64,000 bases of DNA from Lethocerus indicus (taxonomy: Eukaryota > Arthropoda > Insecta > Hemiptera > Belostomatidae): positions 10,594,034 to 10,658,033 of the forward strand of contig JACDQD010000006.1 in assembly GCA_019843655.1 (NCBI GenBank). The letters run 5' to 3'. Under the pieces are notes generated by a model, which saw nothing but the letters and a program-made list of their open reading frames with translations, was not told where the DNA came from and ran no database searches. Positions 53,629 through 64,000 of this stretch are shown here, piece by piece (the first letter of the stretch is position 1; every line of letters begins with the position of its first letter). Both the position numbers and the translations under genes were made by a program.

Positions 53629-53729
53629 TCCAACGAAGCGAGAAAACGACAAATCGACGATCGAAAAAAATCTGCTCTTAAATCGAACGGGCGTTAAAAT
53701 CTCCAGTGATTTTAATGCGTGATAAGAAG
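53629..53729 (+). other. Possible short antisense (plus-strand) exon
   Basis: A plus-strand acceptor (CAATTTTCAG ending at 53,628) and a consensus donor (AAG then GTAAGT at 53,730-53,735) bracket 101 nt. One frame has a TAA inside, another reads open until TGA TAA close to the donor, and the third stops early, so a fully coding internal exon is unlikely. It could be an exon of a non-coding RNA starting head-to-head with the PR gene, or simply a chance pair of good sites. Confidence 0.2.
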
Positions 53730-55480
53730 GTAAGTGTCCAAATATTCTATCACATCGTAAGTAATATATTTGATTCGGGGTTCTATCCGAGCGTATCCGA
53801 TAGCTAAATAAATAAAGTAGAGAAAAGTCGGAGCGAAGTCGATTGTCACAAGTGATAAAGAGCGGGGCGCGTTGCGTAAACAGAAATGGGGCTGGTATGG
53901 CACACTCAGCTACAAAGCTGGCAGACTACTACTGTTTCAAGCAACAAGTGCAAGGTCCCTTCCCAGGTGCAGACCACTTCTCGGGTGGGCGGTCCCGGGG
54001 CTCCGGCCCCGGCCAATCGGAGCCGTTCTCGCTCCGTCTTTCACGGCCTCTTGCCCAATGGGGGCCCACGCACCGACCACTCAATGCCGACCGGTTTGCG
54101 TTAAACCATTGATCGCCGTTTTTTATCAACTTGACTCGAACAGAAAAAACGCGGCTTCTGGTCTTGTATAATGTTTATAAGACCGGCCCAGGATGACGAA
54201 AACCCCGCGTGGGCATTCCGCCTTTGTATCGGTTTATTGCCCCGTTCTCTGAGACAGAAACAAACATAATCTCGCCTCTAAATTATTTTCATTCCCCAAA
54301 CCGTCATTCTCCCACCGCCCTTCTTTAAATTCATCTCTGAGAAACACTCTTCGAGTTGGTATCATCCAATTTGCGTTTGGAAGATATTTGATAGGGCATT
54401 TTCTGCCTACCGGAACACATTAAGTGCCCCCGACTGTAGATTAAATCTCCATTTAAATAGTTGTCTCTCGGCCGATCGTCTAGATTTCGACTGTGTTCCT
54501 TTTATAAATTAGTTGTGATTTGACGCGCTATCGAGGAATGTTCACAGAATAATAATTACGTTGTGCTCTGTAATAATGTTGACTTTGTTATATGGAGGAA
54601 CAAATAGGTTATTATTAGCAAAATGTTTGGTAATCATTAATGCACTAGTATAATATTATAATATATCCTCAAGACCACCAAACAGGACGAACTCCAAATT
54701 CTTTATAAACGATATGTGCAATACGCAAAATACAACGCCCTCTATCCTGATCTGGTTAACCCTGTTGATGCATACTTATAGGATATCGGGGAATAAGTCC
54801 AATATTCAAAACTAAGCACCAGAATTTATAGGAACAAATGAATTATCATGGATAAGTAAAACGTAGGAAACAAAATTAGAATTATGTCAAATATATTTCT
54901 AAAATGTAGTTATTTCGACTTTTGTTTTCGTGAATATTGTTAACGTTAAGTTAAGAAAAGTTTATTTGGTTAAATTTCTTTTATTTAGTAATTTTACAAA
55001 ACCTATTAAGTGATATCCCGACACAACCGAAATAACGTACCTAGTGTATTTGCATTCTGCAATATAAAGTTTGGACATTTATTTGGCATAATGTAAAAAA
55101 CGTAACGCTCTACACTATTCAGACCCCATTTAGTGACGCGGGAAGATCCGGCGAGCGCGGGTCTCCAAACGCTACCGGTATAAATTCGGACCCCGGAATA
55201 AATTTAATTTACCCGGAACGAATGGCATTACACGCGACGTCCTGGTAGGCCGGAGGGAGAGAAAAAAGAATTAGGAAGAAAACGTTCGAAATTAAAGCGA
55301 TAAATCACTTAAGCCGTCCCCGGGTCCCTCCTTTTCTTTCCGTTTTTAATAGTCGGGCCCGATAAGGCGGGCCTCGGATTGGCGGAGATCGGTATCGGAT
55401 TTTAATTTCATTCTGAAAAATTCCCGCTCGGGCCCCCTCTCGGACCGACGATTGTATCAATGGGGCGATGAGGCCCCCGG
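53730..55480. other. Flanking or intronic DNA upstream of the PR exon
   Basis: Contains the CCAAT patch listed separately, then AT-rich DNA at 54,300-55,120 with no recognisable feature, and a moderately GC-rich part from 55,130. No upstream exon of the PR gene could be identified. Confidence 0.45.
53960..54110. promoter_or_regulatory. GC-rich patch with two CCAAT motifs upstream of the PR exon
   Basis: This is a short GC-rich stretch in otherwise AT-rich DNA, 450-600 bp upstream of the PR exon on its own strand. It holds GGCCAATCGG (54,011-54,020) and GCCCAATGGG near 54,054, both NF-Y-type CCAAT cores, plus a 7-bp inverted repeat GGCTCCG/CGGAGCC at 53,999-54,024 and an E-box CAGGTG near 53,964. 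No convincing TATA box or initiator was placed between it and the exon. A promoter role is inference from position and composition only. Confidence 0.22.
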
Positions 55481-55573
55481 GAGGAGTAGTGGAAGGAGTA
55501 GGAGGCGGCGGCACAGAGGAGGAGGAGGAGGAATGGGTGGAGGGGGAGAAGGAGGAGGAGGAGGAGGAGGGAA
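55481..55573 (+). repeat. GGA-rich trinucleotide tract
   Basis: Imperfect GGA/GAG triplets, with clean blocks at 55,514-55,530 and about 55,548-55,571. The complementary strand reads as Leu and Ser/Pro runs in short frames that are artefacts. Confidence 0.85.
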
Positions 55574-58500
55574 ATTACTTGGGCGATGTTGGAAGAAGAT
55601 TGTGCCGGACCATTAAGTAGCTTAATTACCCGACGGGTATATTGGGTGCCCCCGGTAGCCGGGCGCATACACACCTACCCGTTCATTACAATCCCTTCCC
55701 TCCTCCCCCGTACGACGGTGAACCCGCCTATAATTGGACTTCTAATATTAAACCCGATCGTACGGGGCCCGAACCCGGTCCTGTTCCCACTGTTGGTGCC
55801 CCCGTACACAATCGGTGGCTCTTACCAGCCCCCGCCTTTTTCTTTTTTATAATTTCCTTTCATTCTAACTAGTCCGAAATCAGAACTCCATATTTAATTT
55901 TATTTCACGTCCGCCAAGGCAGCCTACCCCTTGGGACAGAGACAATTCGGTTTGAATAAAACATTATATAATTACCTGACATTGTAATAATAGTGCTATT
56001 ATTTATGATATACCTGTTATGGGGTCCGCGATGGTTTGGAGTATCAACTCTCGAGGCCTTCTCCACTCGATAATTCCTCCTCACCTTCTTTTCTAGGCAA
56101 ATTTTACTCTGTGTGCGTCACATTGTTGGCTGAAAACCGCACCAATTTGCAATTTATGATTGCTGAACATTATACTAAACACTGTGATCAAACAGTGAAC
56201 ATATATAAATCTAAAATATAGTATTTAGACGCGGGGTCTAAATCAGTATTAATAGAAGTGTACAGACGGTTGTATCTGTTCGGGGATTATACTTTGTAGA
56301 TCAATAATTATGAGTGACTTGAGGACTTATAATGAGGACAATTATAATAAAATGTAATTATATTTTCCAAGTGTAATTAGTTTAAATTAAATATTTAGTG
56401 CAAGTGAATCAAGTAAAAGTGAGCATTTTACTTCTGCATTAATGAATGAAAACGCGTTCGTCCAAAGTCACTCCCATTTTTATGTATATACAGATCATGA
56501 ACAAATTAACATTAAACATTAAACAAATTCACGACACAAATGAATATGTCACCTTTTCTGTTCCTCGTATCAAGATTTTTACGCAGGAAGTGTTGCGGAA
56601 CATTCTACAATTATCCCGCCCAAGTGGGTAACCAATCATTGCAATGATTAATCGGCCAGACGGGGGTGTGCTGAGCGGTATTCAACCGTCATTACGGGTC
56701 CCGAAACTGAACTAATTTAATTTTGAATTGGACGCAGTGAATGGGCGATTGGCGGTGAAACGCTGCCGGGTAACGACTCGCGCCAGCTTCGATATTTGTT
56801 TGTTCGGCTGTCGTCGGCAATTAGCGTACATTCTTGGCCCGTTTGCGAAATTCGCTCACATTTGCCATTTAGAGGACGGCTTGCGGGTCTTACCTTTCGA
56901 ACGGTCGGTTTCAAAATGCCGACAGTCGTTAGATTACAGTTTTTAGCGATTTTGCAAGCTGAAAGCGAAGGAAAAAATTGCCATAATTTAAAGATGACAA
57001 TCAATCGCGGATTGCTTAATGGATACTTTTATTTAATAATGTCATTAGTTTATATTGCGCAAGAGTTTTAAATATGATTATCATCTTGTCGTATTCACGT
57101 GTCAGGTTTCAGATAGTGATTCTTGTCGATGAACCCGGTTACATTAGGAACATAAATCTACCGACCATGTAAAATCATTCTAGGACGAAACGCAATTAAA
57201 TAAACGATTTAGTGATATTTGTAGGAGTGAACTTATTTTATCAAATGGTAGTTTAATTAAAGCCGAAGAGCCGCCTTTAGATAGGTTTACAGATATAATA
57301 GAGGCTGTTGCGTAATCAGTCTCCGGATTTATCGAAACCAAAAATTGTGAGTATACTCGGTCCGATTTATTGCTTACGTTAAGATTCTACGAAATGTGAT
57401 TTATGTAATTATTTCGTAGATTTTAATAGAATTTCGGAGAAACAAACTTTTAGGTGACTTCATTCCAGAATTAAGGAACAACGAAAGTTATCGGTAATAA
57501 CATTCCATGCCCCCGGTCAACCGCGGGAAAATATCCTACATTATATCTATTGTAAATTAGAAAATAAAGACGCATAGTATTCGTTGCGTTTGGTTGACGC
57601 CATAAATAAAGTATTGGACGCTCGCGTTATATAATTAGTAAGCTGTCTCTCAAGTAACCTCTTATAGAATAATATGATCATTTAAATTTCAAATTAGCGC
57701 CTCGATCCCGTTGCCCTTCGTTCTCAGTTCTAATGGATTGCAAGTCTAAGGCGGAGCGTTATCTCTGAATATGGACAGAGGTTAGACGATTTTTTCCTCG
57801 GATCATGCTCGTTCAGGAATAAACACCTAGAATCCTACTAAATATTTTTATCACATGACAATATTATTACTTGCCCAACAATTTATCATCGCGATATCTT
57901 CAAATTTTACCATAAGGAAATAATAAAGACGTGCAATACGTGGTTTTCAAAGTGCCGATATGGTATTTTGTACAGGGGAGTATAAGTAATATTTTATTGT
58001 GATTTACGGTAGATTAATAAATGCTTCCAAATAGCTGAACAAAATTACATGAAGTTTGTGGACCCGGACAGACTTAATTTTAGATTAATTTAGTTTATGC
58101 CTGTATCCTTTATAAGTAATCATACATTCATCACTTATCATATTGTATTTGAATAATGATTTAAAGTTTATCTTAAATTTTAAATGAAATCCTATCTCAC
58201 CTAAACATTTTACACCAGAATCGGTATTTAAATTTTCTTTTTATTATTGACAATATCACGGTATATTGAAGGTATGCTATTATCATTTCCTTTGCCTTGT
58301 ACGAATACATACAGGAGTAACGACGTACAGTTAAATGCGGTTTAATTTGCATTCAGCTATTAAATCAATATTTAAAATCGATACATCTACTGGCTCATGG
58401 TAGTCAAACACATTTTGTTTCTCTAAAGAGTTTGGAAATATTTCTTGGAGTGTTGGAAAGATGATCGGCCGGCTTTCTGTAACCGCACGCACCGTTGGCC

Positions 58501-60480
58501 GGCCTCCTGACCGGTTTAGGCTATTAGCCGTCGAGAAGTGAATTTTTGGAAAAAACTGTGGATTTATAATTGAGTTTCCTCTAAATTCGAGGCATTGAGT
58601 TTTCTCTTCGGTTGAAATTTCATCTAAATATTAATAATACTCCTACAGTTTCTTATTTTAATAGAGCAATTAAGCATTGTTACAAATAAGTTATTAATTT
58701 TTATTTTTGATGTCCTAGGTCCTTTGATCATTTATGTTTGTTTTGCGGTAACTTTGTTATAATATAAAATAATGTTTTTGCTATCCCTACATTCAGAAAT
58801 GTGGCCAGCTGGTTGATTACAATATTAATTGTTAGTGGATGTTACATTTCGTTATTTACTCGTCGCAGTCCACGAATTAAATGTTGCGAAAAAACATGGA
58901 AAAGAAAAATTGTAAAATTATACAAGTTGAAATGATAATTGGTGTGAATAATATCCACTCAGGTGTCGATATGCTAATATAAGATATTTAAAAAAGCAGC
59001 TTAATAAATAAATACAAGTATAACAAAGGATCCGTCACCTTCGTGCTCCTATTTAAGGAGTTAAAATCCTGAAACCGCCCGAAATTCTTCCCCCGCCTCT
59101 TCGAATCTGAGAAAGATAAGATATATTCTCAACAAGTAAAGTTAATTTAAACCCCGGTGAAATTAAGACGGAATTTATTGGAGGAACACAGCGAGGAATT
59201 AATTAGAGGTGATCGTACATCCCGAAAATTTGCATTTTCTTTCGGAAATTAAAAGCCGAAGATCCTTTTCTCGACAGAAATAAGATCGCCGATTTTTCAC
59301 CGGAGACAGATTTATACTGAAGACCGAATTTCCAGCGGTGCCCCATAACTCTGCCAATTACCCGGTTGCGCGGATAATATATAATTTCATTTCATAAATA
59401 TGCGTGCAGGGGGAAATTTATGCTCGGCGATCGTGAGGCCCATCATGGGCGAGGTCTTCTCGGCCTTGCGTGTGGTGACACTGTTTGTTACGGTAACCCT
59501 CCCTCCGAATATTCCCTTTTCCTCCACAACATCCATTCTTCCATCACGCTTTTATCTGAGTCGCTGGTGACTACAACACACTGGGTATACACACCTATTA
59601 TTCACAATTTAATTAGCAAAGTATAAATAAATGTTTTGAAATGTAATATTTGAGTTGAGATTTAATCTTGTCTCTTGTGTCAACTTCCTGAGATAAGCCT
59701 GAAATATTTTTTCCCGGTGCAGAACAGACTTGACGCGTTGATCGCGGCGCCGCCGCCGCTTGGGCGACCATTAAGTGTTTAACTTCGCTGGGCAATAATA
59801 AATGCGCGAACATTATCTGAATCGTTGCAAATGAAATGCAATCGCAAACACGGACCGGCTCCGGGCACCTGGAATAGATTAAAATTCAAAACGGCTGAGT
59901 AAGAAAAATAATGGACGATTCAAAGAAGTACACGTATTTAAAATCGCGTCGATCGAAGGGACATTTTTTCCGATAAACGATGACCAGCCGTCGTTTTCCC
60001 ATTTGCAATAATTCATGTCGTTATGGTTTTATATCCGGTATGCCCATCACAGATATAACAAGGAATGAAGTAAAGAAAATTACTTTGATAAAATCATGTC
60101 CATTTTTTGTTCGTATAACATAAAGGAATGACGGAAAGAACGATTCTGCATATCCAAATATCTACCAACTTATGTATTTCATCCTTTATTTTTTATGTAT
60201 TAGATTATTTTTGTATACTATTTTGGATTTTGAATTCATTTCGAAATAGTCTCATGTATTTTCGGCGATTCCAAAATTCCCTTGCTTGATTAAGCTGGTC
60301 ATTTCGGTTTTCTTTAAGAGCAACCATATTGCGTGTTAACACATTTTTTGCAATAATAATGATTCTAACTCTTAAAGTAAGTATTGATTAGCGTCTATAA
60401 CTAATCTTCAATCCGATATACCATTGACCATCCAAGTTATATTATACAGTTCGGATTTCAAAGTATCGCAGGTACTCCTT
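55574..60480. other. Non-coding, mainly AT-rich, no gene seen
   Basis: GC-richer at 55,600-55,830 and 59,730-59,770; otherwise long AT-rich DNA, especially 57,060-59,050. A GGCCGGC pair lies near 58,468 and 58,498. Open frames are short and unlike any domain I know. Confidence 0.5.
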
Positions 60481-60493
60481 CCCCCCCCCCCCC
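60481..60493 (+). repeat. Poly-C run (13 C)
   Basis: Thirteen consecutive Cs, the longest C homopolymer in the window; likely length-variable and error-prone in sequencing. Confidence 0.9.
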
Positions 60494-60867
60494 GAGACTA
60501 TTTCCACCTCTATCGCCTACTCCGGAAACGTCCTGTATATTTCATCCGTATCAATACCTCTAATAGTCGGCTATTTAATCGGAGGTTGGATCGTACGAAA
60601 AAATAAACTTATTATATAGTTGGGAGAATCCGTAGATGGACGGAGAAGGCCGGTCGGAGGGCCGGCTCCCCGTATTACATTTCTTATTAGAGCGGTCGTC
60701 GGAGCGAAAATCAATCTCCCCGAGCTATCATCAAAATTCGTCTGTAACGGTGGCGATTATGCCCCGGGTAAAAGTTCGGAGGGGCAATAATCGTTTTAAT
60801 AAAAACCCCATTAGGCGGCCCCGGTAATTCCTGTGTGCGCGGTAGCCTCCCTACCGCCCTACCGCCA

Positions 60868-60888
60868 CCCCGCCCCCTGCCCTTACCC
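60868..60888 (-). other. Potential G-quadruplex on the minus strand
   Basis: Plus strand CCCC-G-CCCCC-TG-CCC-TTA-CCC has loops of only 1, 2 and 3 nt, so the minus strand has a strong four-run G motif. Further C-triplets just upstream (60,849-60,859) extend the tract. Confidence 0.55.
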
Positions 60889-61990
60889 TTACCTCGGGGC
60901 AACATTTCAACGAATATGGATCGGACGTGGCGAGCATTCCCGATGGGCCGTGGCCCGCCTCGGGGGACTATAATTTTCGCCTGAAGTTATGCGATTACTG
61001 GGCAACAACTACGTTCGACTGTGCACGTCCCATTGTCCTTCCCGGAATTATTTTTGTATTATTTTCATTGGCCGGTTCAGTATAACGCTTGGCCGTATTC
61101 AATAACCTGAATATTTTAGGAAGAAAATTATATTGTGTGATATGTAACACAGTATTTAATTCCACTGGGGGACAATATTCGGAACCCCACTTAAACGTGG
61201 TATTGTTAAGCGGGAAAAAATTGAGAGTTGATAGAATATTAATCTATTGATCTACTAATATTAATCTATTGAGTTTTTAGTCCACAACTTAAACGTTTAA
61301 TAGAATTATGGACATTGTAATTAAGTTTCATATGTGGACAAGGCGAAATTACAAGAGCGGACATTTCAAAATATTTTTTGTTTTCTTGAACAACATGTTT
61401 TATTAACTAATGTAAATAATGATTTAAAAGGTTGTTCGAGCTCACATAACGACGTTTCCCCCACAATATCTGTAATTAGACTTCATTAATATAATAGACG
61501 GCTATTACCAAAGTCGCGAGGAGTATTATTTCATGCAAATTACATGGTTGACATTATTGGCTGAACTTTCTCGTTATTATAATTAGATAAACTAATGAAA
61601 GGTCAGACTCTCACTATGGCAGTATACATTATAATTTATACCGCTATAAACTAGTTATATACTTATTCCTTCGGCAAATGGGGATATTACGTTTCTCAAT
61701 GATCGAATAAGCATCCGCCAGTATTAAATCCTCAAAATTTCAATTGCACAACATAATACTTAGCGATATTTAATGGGGCGAGCCATAGCAATTATAGCGA
61801 TGAGCCACTACGCAATAGCAATCAAGGTAATAGGTATTGTTTTTGTATCGGAAAGGTAATATATCGTGTAACCGCCAGAACTGCAGTTCTTTAAGGAATT
61901 CCATTCTTCTTTATGGTTATGGTGTATTTCTTACGAGGTAGGCCGTTACTTAAAAAAAATATACAGAATCTCACCATGCTCAAGCTTCGA
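60889..61990. other. Non-coding, AT-rich, no gene seen
   Basis: Contains only the 16-bp direct repeat listed separately and AT-rich DNA without recognisable signals. Confidence 0.5.
61235..61272 (+). repeat. Two-copy 16-bp direct repeat, 22-bp period
   Basis: AATATTAATCTATTGA occurs at 61,235-61,250 and again, identical, at 61,257-61,272. AT-rich, so modest significance. Confidence 0.7.
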
Positions 61991-62052
61991 TGTCCGATTG
62001 TACATTCATTCAGAATCGTTTCTGAATGAATATTCTGAAATCGAACAGGACA
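61991..62052 (+). other. 62-nt hairpin with a 12-bp perfect apical stem
   Basis: ATTCATTCAGAA (62,004-62,015), loop TCGT, TTCTGAATGAAT (62,020-62,031) form a perfect 12-bp stem. Outside it GATT pairs with AATC and TGTCC (61,991-61,995) pairs with GGACA (62,048-62,052) across asymmetric internal loops. The size is that of a small pre-miRNA, but the asymmetric loops and AT-rich context make this uncertain. Confidence 0.5.
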
Positions 62053-64000
62053 TGGGTTTTCGATTCTTAATTTTATTTCAATAATATATCATAATGCAAT
62101 AAAGAGTAATCCTTTCCGGAGAATATAACTAATGCCGACCTCATAAAAGGTGCATGAAACACGTTCTTGAAAGTTTATATGTTACCTACTCACTTAATTG
62201 CATACTTGAATACGTATATTTAATGTTGCTACCATTAGGCAAAATGGCAGTGTATTACTTTACTAACAATTTTTCTGAAACCTTTTTCTTTTTCACCGGC
62301 AATAATTTCAGCCAATTAATCTAATAACTACTTGATGAAAGCTCCAGAAATATTATTTTCAAATGTAACAGTTTCAAGTTTCTTAATGAACGTATGGCCG
62401 AGATTGCTATTTGGCCTGATATTACAGGTAGGTCTTCGTAGCTAGCTCAATAATATGTATAAAATAGAAAATCTAGATATTTATTGTTTGTTAAGTAAAC
62501 TGAAGTTGTCTCTCTGATTCAAATATATGACAAGCCGCCATTAACAGACTTAATATTCAAAAGGATTCGATCTAGTGGAGAAATAAAAACGAGGAAATGA
62601 GTTTCCCCTAAGGATAATTATGACGCGTATCGCGTCATGAGCGGACGTCACGCTGCTTCTGAGATGTCCACGGGCCATTATGAATTATGGCGATGTCCAG
62701 CGAGGTCTAATTGAGATTGAAAACGTTCCGCTTTAGTAGCCCCCGCCACCATTTGCAATTCCGATCCGCTATCGCGTGGAATAACACAAACAAACCGGCC
62801 GACTATTCGGAGAATAATAAATGCAGAATGTGCCGCCTTGGATTGTTCAGTGCGCCTTCTGGAAAAGCATAGACGGATGGGGAGATGAAAAATTTCAGAT
62901 TTTTTTTTAGAACATATTAGCCTTTGTATATTCGTTCAGAAAATTTCAGGTATTTGCGATTCTAGCAGCTTTTATATACCTGGAACGCGGAAAAAAAAGA
63001 CTTTCAACTTACCGCGTAATTAAAACTGGATGCCGAATAACGACCGAACGGGAAGAATGCTACTCACAACGGGGAGAAGCTGAAATCGATCTGCCAGAAG
63101 ACCAAATCAGCGTGCGGAAGTATATTTCGTAATGATCGACTTTAATTTGTGTGCTATAATCCTACCCGAGTTTCACCTTACCACGTGCTCCGTTGAATTC
63201 TTACAGTTATCCCGGAGCAAGGAAGAAGGCAGGAGCCTAAATAAATATGAGCCCTGGGACTGCAGCCAACGTACTTCCAGGTTGTCACCGGTGGGAGGGT
63301 GGCCGCTCCATCACTTCCAGGGCCCAAGCCAGTTCTCGACATTGACGGAGTTCGTTTCGCCCGGGCGACGGCCCAACAGACAAATGGGCAACAACCGACG
63401 GCCGGCTATTGCCCACCTCAAATGGTTACATCGATTCTTTCTGAACAATACAAATTAATCGCTATTAAAGATACCGGCAGCGCGCCACTCGGTGGTATTA
63501 ATAAGGAAGATAGAAAAGCGACTAGATTCGAAGTGGCATCAGATTATATCTCCCCCTAATATACATCGTGAATATTTATATCCTAATATATAGAGAGTAT
63601 TTATATCAGTATTGCCAACGAAAATAAAATCTGGTTAATTTTTATACCATTTTTTAACATTTTACATTTTTTAATTTTTTGGTTAAGAACCTTTTACACG
63701 ACTAAGTAAATAGCAGACGTCGGATCATTTTTTCACAAATGGTCTCAACATTTTCAGTGTACACTTTATTAATAATTATATTGATACTTTTCCTATTCAA
63801 TCGATCAAAGGCTCGCCAATGATAGGTTCAATTAAGGTTAAAATCCCTATTTCGTGCAAAGCTTCTTCATTTTTAATCAGCTGAGACCAACTGAAGCTTC
63901 TGGGCGTTCCAGAAATGAGCAGTGCAAACAAAACGTATTCAAATTCTCACCGTTCATTTAGCGAGGTTCTGACGTGTCTCGGGCTGTACCGATCGCCGGT
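62053..64000. other. Non-coding to the window edge, no gene seen
   Basis: AT-rich apart from 62,630-62,810 and 63,160-63,420, which are GC-richer. The plus-strand frames at 63,132-63,559 overlap in two registers and show no domain. The window ends in unremarkable sequence. Confidence 0.5.
62620..62638. promoter_or_regulatory. bZIP-like near-palindrome
   Basis: ATGACGCGTATCGCGTCAT is an 8-bp perfect inverted repeat around TAT. Each arm contains TGACG, the half-site of CREB/ATF-type bZIP proteins, and a further GACGTCA lies at about 62,644. Binding is inference. Confidence 0.35.

Overview
This window reads as non-coding DNA from an animal nuclear genome, most plausibly an arthropod and probably an insect. 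The evidence is the absence of any long open frame in 64 kb, AT-rich DNA broken by CpG-rich patches with no sign of CpG depletion, simple-sequence repeats, and one short spliced coding exon. The longest open frame (162 codons, near 39.1 to 39.5 kb) is a translation of CCN trinucleotide repeats. I could not assign an order or species from sequence alone.

The only coding sequence I can support is a minus-strand exon at about 53,305-53,508. It encodes the first half of a PR (PRDF1-RIZ, SET-related) domain and ends at a clean GTAAGT donor in phase 0. The best family guess is a PRDM transcription factor of the hamlet / MECOM / PRDM16 group. I found neither the rest of the PR domain nor any zinc-finger exon in the 53 kb that would lie downstream, nor a confident upstream exon. 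The window is therefore best read as intron and flanking DNA of this gene, though other genes' introns or intergenic DNA cannot be excluded. A GC-rich patch with two CCAAT motifs lies about 450-600 bp upstream of the exon and might be a promoter or CpG-rich regulatory element.

The second notable feature is a minus-strand hammerhead-ribozyme-like core at 24,576-24,609: CTGATGA, a 5-bp stem II, GAAAC, then GTC, with no room for stem III. This matches the reduced hammerhead variants associated with Penelope-like retroelements. It looks like the remnant of an old insertion; no reverse transcriptase or GIY-YIG reading frame survives nearby.

Region by region: 0-24 kb is AT-rich DNA with scattered CpG patches, a TA microsatellite (4.54 kb), a compound CA/TA microsatellite (19.89-19.99 kb) and a diverged direct repeat (2.75 and 3.17 kb). 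From 24 to 40 kb there are the hammerhead remnant, purine tracts, several compact inverted repeats (30.2, 33.9, 34.3 kb) and CCN repeats. From 40 to 53 kb there are a GA microsatellite, long AT-rich stretches and a G-rich nested inverted repeat (49.2 kb). From 53 to 64 kb there are the PR exon, a GGA tract (55.5 kb), a C-rich potential quadruplex (60.87 kb), a 62-nt hairpin (62.0 kb) and a bZIP-like near-palindrome (62.6 kb). I saw no tRNA, rRNA, CRISPR array, intact transposon or bacterial-type operon.
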